Positions 62,461 to 64,000 of a stretch of 64,000 nucleotides of DNA are shown here, piece by piece. The first letter of the stretch is position 1, and every line of letters begins with the position of its first letter. The notes under the pieces are model-generated. The model was not told the origin of the DNA, searched no databases, and saw only the letters and a list, made by a program, of their open reading frames with translations. A program made the translations under genes and the position numbers. The stretch spans positions 37,273 to 101,272 of the forward strand of contig JAJCYP010000110.1 of the NCBI GenBank assembly GCA_029262855.1. Reading direction: 5' to 3'. This stretch comes from Bacteroidota bacterium (GTDB taxonomy: Bacteria; Bacteroidota; Rhodothermia; Rhodothermales; UBA10348).

Positions 62461-63489
62461 ATGTCCAAGCGTCGATCTTTTCGTTCGTCCGGCCTCGTCC
62501 TGCTATTGACGACAATCGTTGCCATTCCGCTCCAGGCCCAGGACGTGCGGATCCGCGGATTCTCGGATATAATCTTTGTCGCGTCTGATGACCCGGAGGT
62601 GAACTCCGCGTTCTCGCTGGGTGAGTTGGATCTGTATATGACCTCAGATTTGAGCGACCGGATTAGCTTCACGGGCGAACTGGTTTTTGAATACGCTGAC
62701 GCGGTGGTCGCCGACGTCGAGCGCGTGGGCCTGAGGTTCTTGGTAAGCAACCGGTTGAACCTGGTGTTTGGAAAACACCATACTCCGATTGGTGCCTGGA
62801 ATACCTCCTTTCACCACGGGTCCTTGTTGCAGCCCACGATATCCCGTCCGCTGATATTTCTTTTTGAGGACCAGGGTGGGGTGCTGCCCGTTCACACTAC
62901 AGGCTTATGGGCGTGGGGTAATCTTCCGCGTCAGTTCACGTATGACATAATGCTTGGCAACGGGATTGGCTCGGATCTCGTCTCCGACAACGACATGCAA
63001 AAATCGTTGACGTTGAGCATCAATCGTGGCGTGACAAGTCGTCTCCGGGTCGGAGTAACCGGTTACCTGGATCATATTTCCGCGGGGACATTGTCTCATC
63101 GGAGCACCGACGCCCTGCCCGTCTTGGTTCAGGATGACGTAGCGCACAGAATGTTGGCGGGCAACGTAGTCTTGCGAGATCGTAATCTCGAAATGATGGC
63201 AGAGTTCTTGGTCCTGAACAACCGGACAGACAGAGCGACGACCAGGTCGACCGGGATGTACGCCTACGGCGGATACCAGGTGGGTGTACTGACACCGTAC
63301 GTACGCTATGATCGACTGTCTTTTGGGGCGGGCGATCCCTATCTCCCGTCTGAAGACGTCGAGCAATTCCTGATGGGACTCAGGCACGATCTCGATCCCA
63401 TGGTATCGGCCCGACTTGAGCTGCGGAATCAGCGTAAAGGCGGGGAGAATGTCCGGAGTCTGGTCTTTCAGGTGGCGTTCGCCTTCTGA
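62461..63489 (+). CDS. Porin-like outer-membrane beta-barrel
   Basis: The 342-residue protein has a signal peptide (LVLLLTTIVAIPLQAQ) and alternating strands of a 16-strand-like barrel, for example LGELDLYMTSDLSDRISFTG, FGKHHTPIGAWNTSF and LTPYVRYDRLSFGAG. It ends in a C-terminal aromatic (VFQVAFAF), the usual outer-membrane insertion signal. It probably lets a small solute through the outer membrane. It is cotranscribed with the kinase and PstS-like genes. Confidence 0.85.
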   Translation: MSKRRSFRSSGLVLLLTTIVAIPLQAQDVRIRGFSDIIFVASDDPEVNSAFSLGELDLYMTSDLSDRISFTGELVFEYADAVVADVERVGLRFLVSNRLNLVFGKHHTPIGAWNTSFHHGSLLQPTISRPLIFLFEDQGGVLPVHTTGLWAWGNLPRQFTYDIMLGNGIGSDLVSDNDMQKSLTLSINRGVTSRLRVGVTGYLDHISAGTLSHRSTDALPVLVQDDVAHRMLAGNVVLRDRNLEMMAEFLVLNNRTDRATTRSTGMYAYGGYQVGVLTPYVRYDRLSFGAGDPYLPSEDVEQFLMGLRHDLDPMVSARLELRNQRKGGENVRSLVFQVAFAF

Positions 63490-63549
63490 GACTGGAGGAG
63501 GCCATCCGGCAACGGCCCCGGCCAGAACTACTACGGACCAATCGGCCCG

Positions 63550-64000
63550 CTACCGCAGCACAGCCGCCAGGTTATCCCTGAAAGCCCTCGTGGACGTCAC
63601 CTTCTGCCCCCCGCGAAGGCGAATCAGATAGGACGCCTTGCCGCGCGCTTGAAGACTGACCACGCATCCCAGGTTGATCACCACGGATCGGCTTATCTGG
63701 CAGAAGCAGTCCTGGGGTAGGTGCCCGGCCAGGCGGCTGATTGGCTCACGATGGAAGTACGTGCTGTTGCCCACGGTGAGACGAACATAATTTCCCTCGC
63801 TCTGAATGAGTTCAATGTCCCGCATGCGCACGAAGAAGATCCGGCCGCCGTCCCGAACAATCAGTCGTTCCTGGGCCACTCGACGCAGGGACGCCGCCGC
63901 CACTGCCTCGGCAATGCGTCCGGCCGCCTCCTCAGGCGGCACCACGGTCCGGTCCACGCGCCGGTACGACGCGGCCAGCCGCTCGGGATCGACGGGTTTG
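63550..64000 (-). CDS. LytTR-family response regulator (5' end outside window)
   Basis: The visible 150 residues begin at the window edge with KPVDPERLAASYRRVDRTVV, the end of a receiver domain, so the gene continues off the window; the track's GTG start is internal. The C-terminal LytTR DNA-binding domain spans about 55-145: VRMRDIELIQSEGNYVRLTV, YFHREPISRLAGHL, FCQISRSVVINLGCVVSL. It is convergent with the porin gene. It is probably the regulator of a two-component system whose kinase lies outside the window. Confidence 0.9.
   Translation of the reverse strand, partial: KPVDPERLAASYRRVDRTVVPPEEAAGRIAEAVAAASLRRVAQERLIVRDGGRIFFVRMRDIELIQSEGNYVRLTVGNSTYFHREPISRLAGHLPQDCFCQISRSVVINLGCVVSLQARGKASYLIRLRGGQKVTSTRAFRDNLAAVLR

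Noticed and set aside
1-64000. CRISPR arrays, insertion sequences, ribosomal RNA or replication origin
   Set aside because: No regularly spaced repeats with spacers, transposase motifs, rRNA stretches or DnaA-box clusters were seen on reading.

Overview
The window is high-GC, gene-dense bacterial DNA. Several features point to a member of the Bacteroidota/Rhodothermota group (Rhodothermales- or Balneolales-like). There are C-terminal type IX secretion (T9SS) sorting domains, including an intact FQNYPNPFNP motif, a PorV/PorQ-family outer-membrane protein, a TonB receptor with an N-terminal carboxypeptidase-regulatory domain, a DUF4249-like lipoprotein, a membrane-anchored AraC regulator and a LytTR regulator. 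The assignment is inferred from gene content only.

Layout. 1-8.1 kb is mostly core: a partial flippase, aroQ, mnmA, class II DAHP synthase, a lipoprotein with two RskA-like repeats, an M32 carboxypeptidase and a quaternary-amine ABC importer. 8.2-18.2 kb is an accessory zone. It begins at tRNA-Thr(CGT), whose last 45 bases recur at 11409-11453 and bound a 3.1-kb islet. The islet carries an HTH-plus-phospholipase-D-type nuclease, a five-copy alternating TTCCAC array at its promoter, and a kinase/propeller chimera. After it come three nucleotidyltransferase/small-partner modules, a decayed AbiEi/AbiEii pair, a Ser/Thr kinase fragment and a DUF4143 fragment, mixed with an intact serine hydrolase, a DUF4097-like protein and an AraC regulator. 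18.2-29 kb holds secreted hydrolases (M24 peptidase, DUF5700 metalloprotease-like, pectinacetylesterase-like, amidohydrolase, LCAT-like lipase). A 4.3-kb block here is flanked by two copies of the 3' end of a flavoprotein gene.

29.1-33.5 kb is a tightly coupled operon: a Rieske domain fused to a ThDP enzyme, a conserved unknown, then NAD-type malic enzyme. 33.6-37.5 kb has a DUF4249-like lipoprotein, a radical SAM protein with a small CxxC partner, and a membrane protein preceded by an 18-bp palindrome.

37.5-57.7 kb is a glycan-utilisation locus read in one direction: a secreted six-hairpin glycosidase, a LacI regulator with a palindromic operator, a T9SS-sorted carbohydrate-binding-like protein, a TonB receptor, a 1094-residue T9SS protein, a PorV-like protein, a solute-binding lipoprotein, two permeases, an alpha/alpha-barrel lipoprotein, two GH130-type phosphorylases and a MalK-type ATPase. 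Taken together they would capture oligosaccharides at the surface, import them through TonB and then a CUT1 ABC transporter, and phosphorolyse them inside; beta-mannosides are the likeliest substrate because of the paired GH130 enzymes.

57.8-64 kb has an NTF2-like secreted protein, a divergent DUF2231/LuxR pair, a hybrid histidine kinase followed by a small PstS-like periplasmic protein and a porin-like barrel, and a partial LytTR regulator on the opposite strand.

Coordinates of fragments and non-ATG starts are estimates from reading the sequence; no database search was possible.
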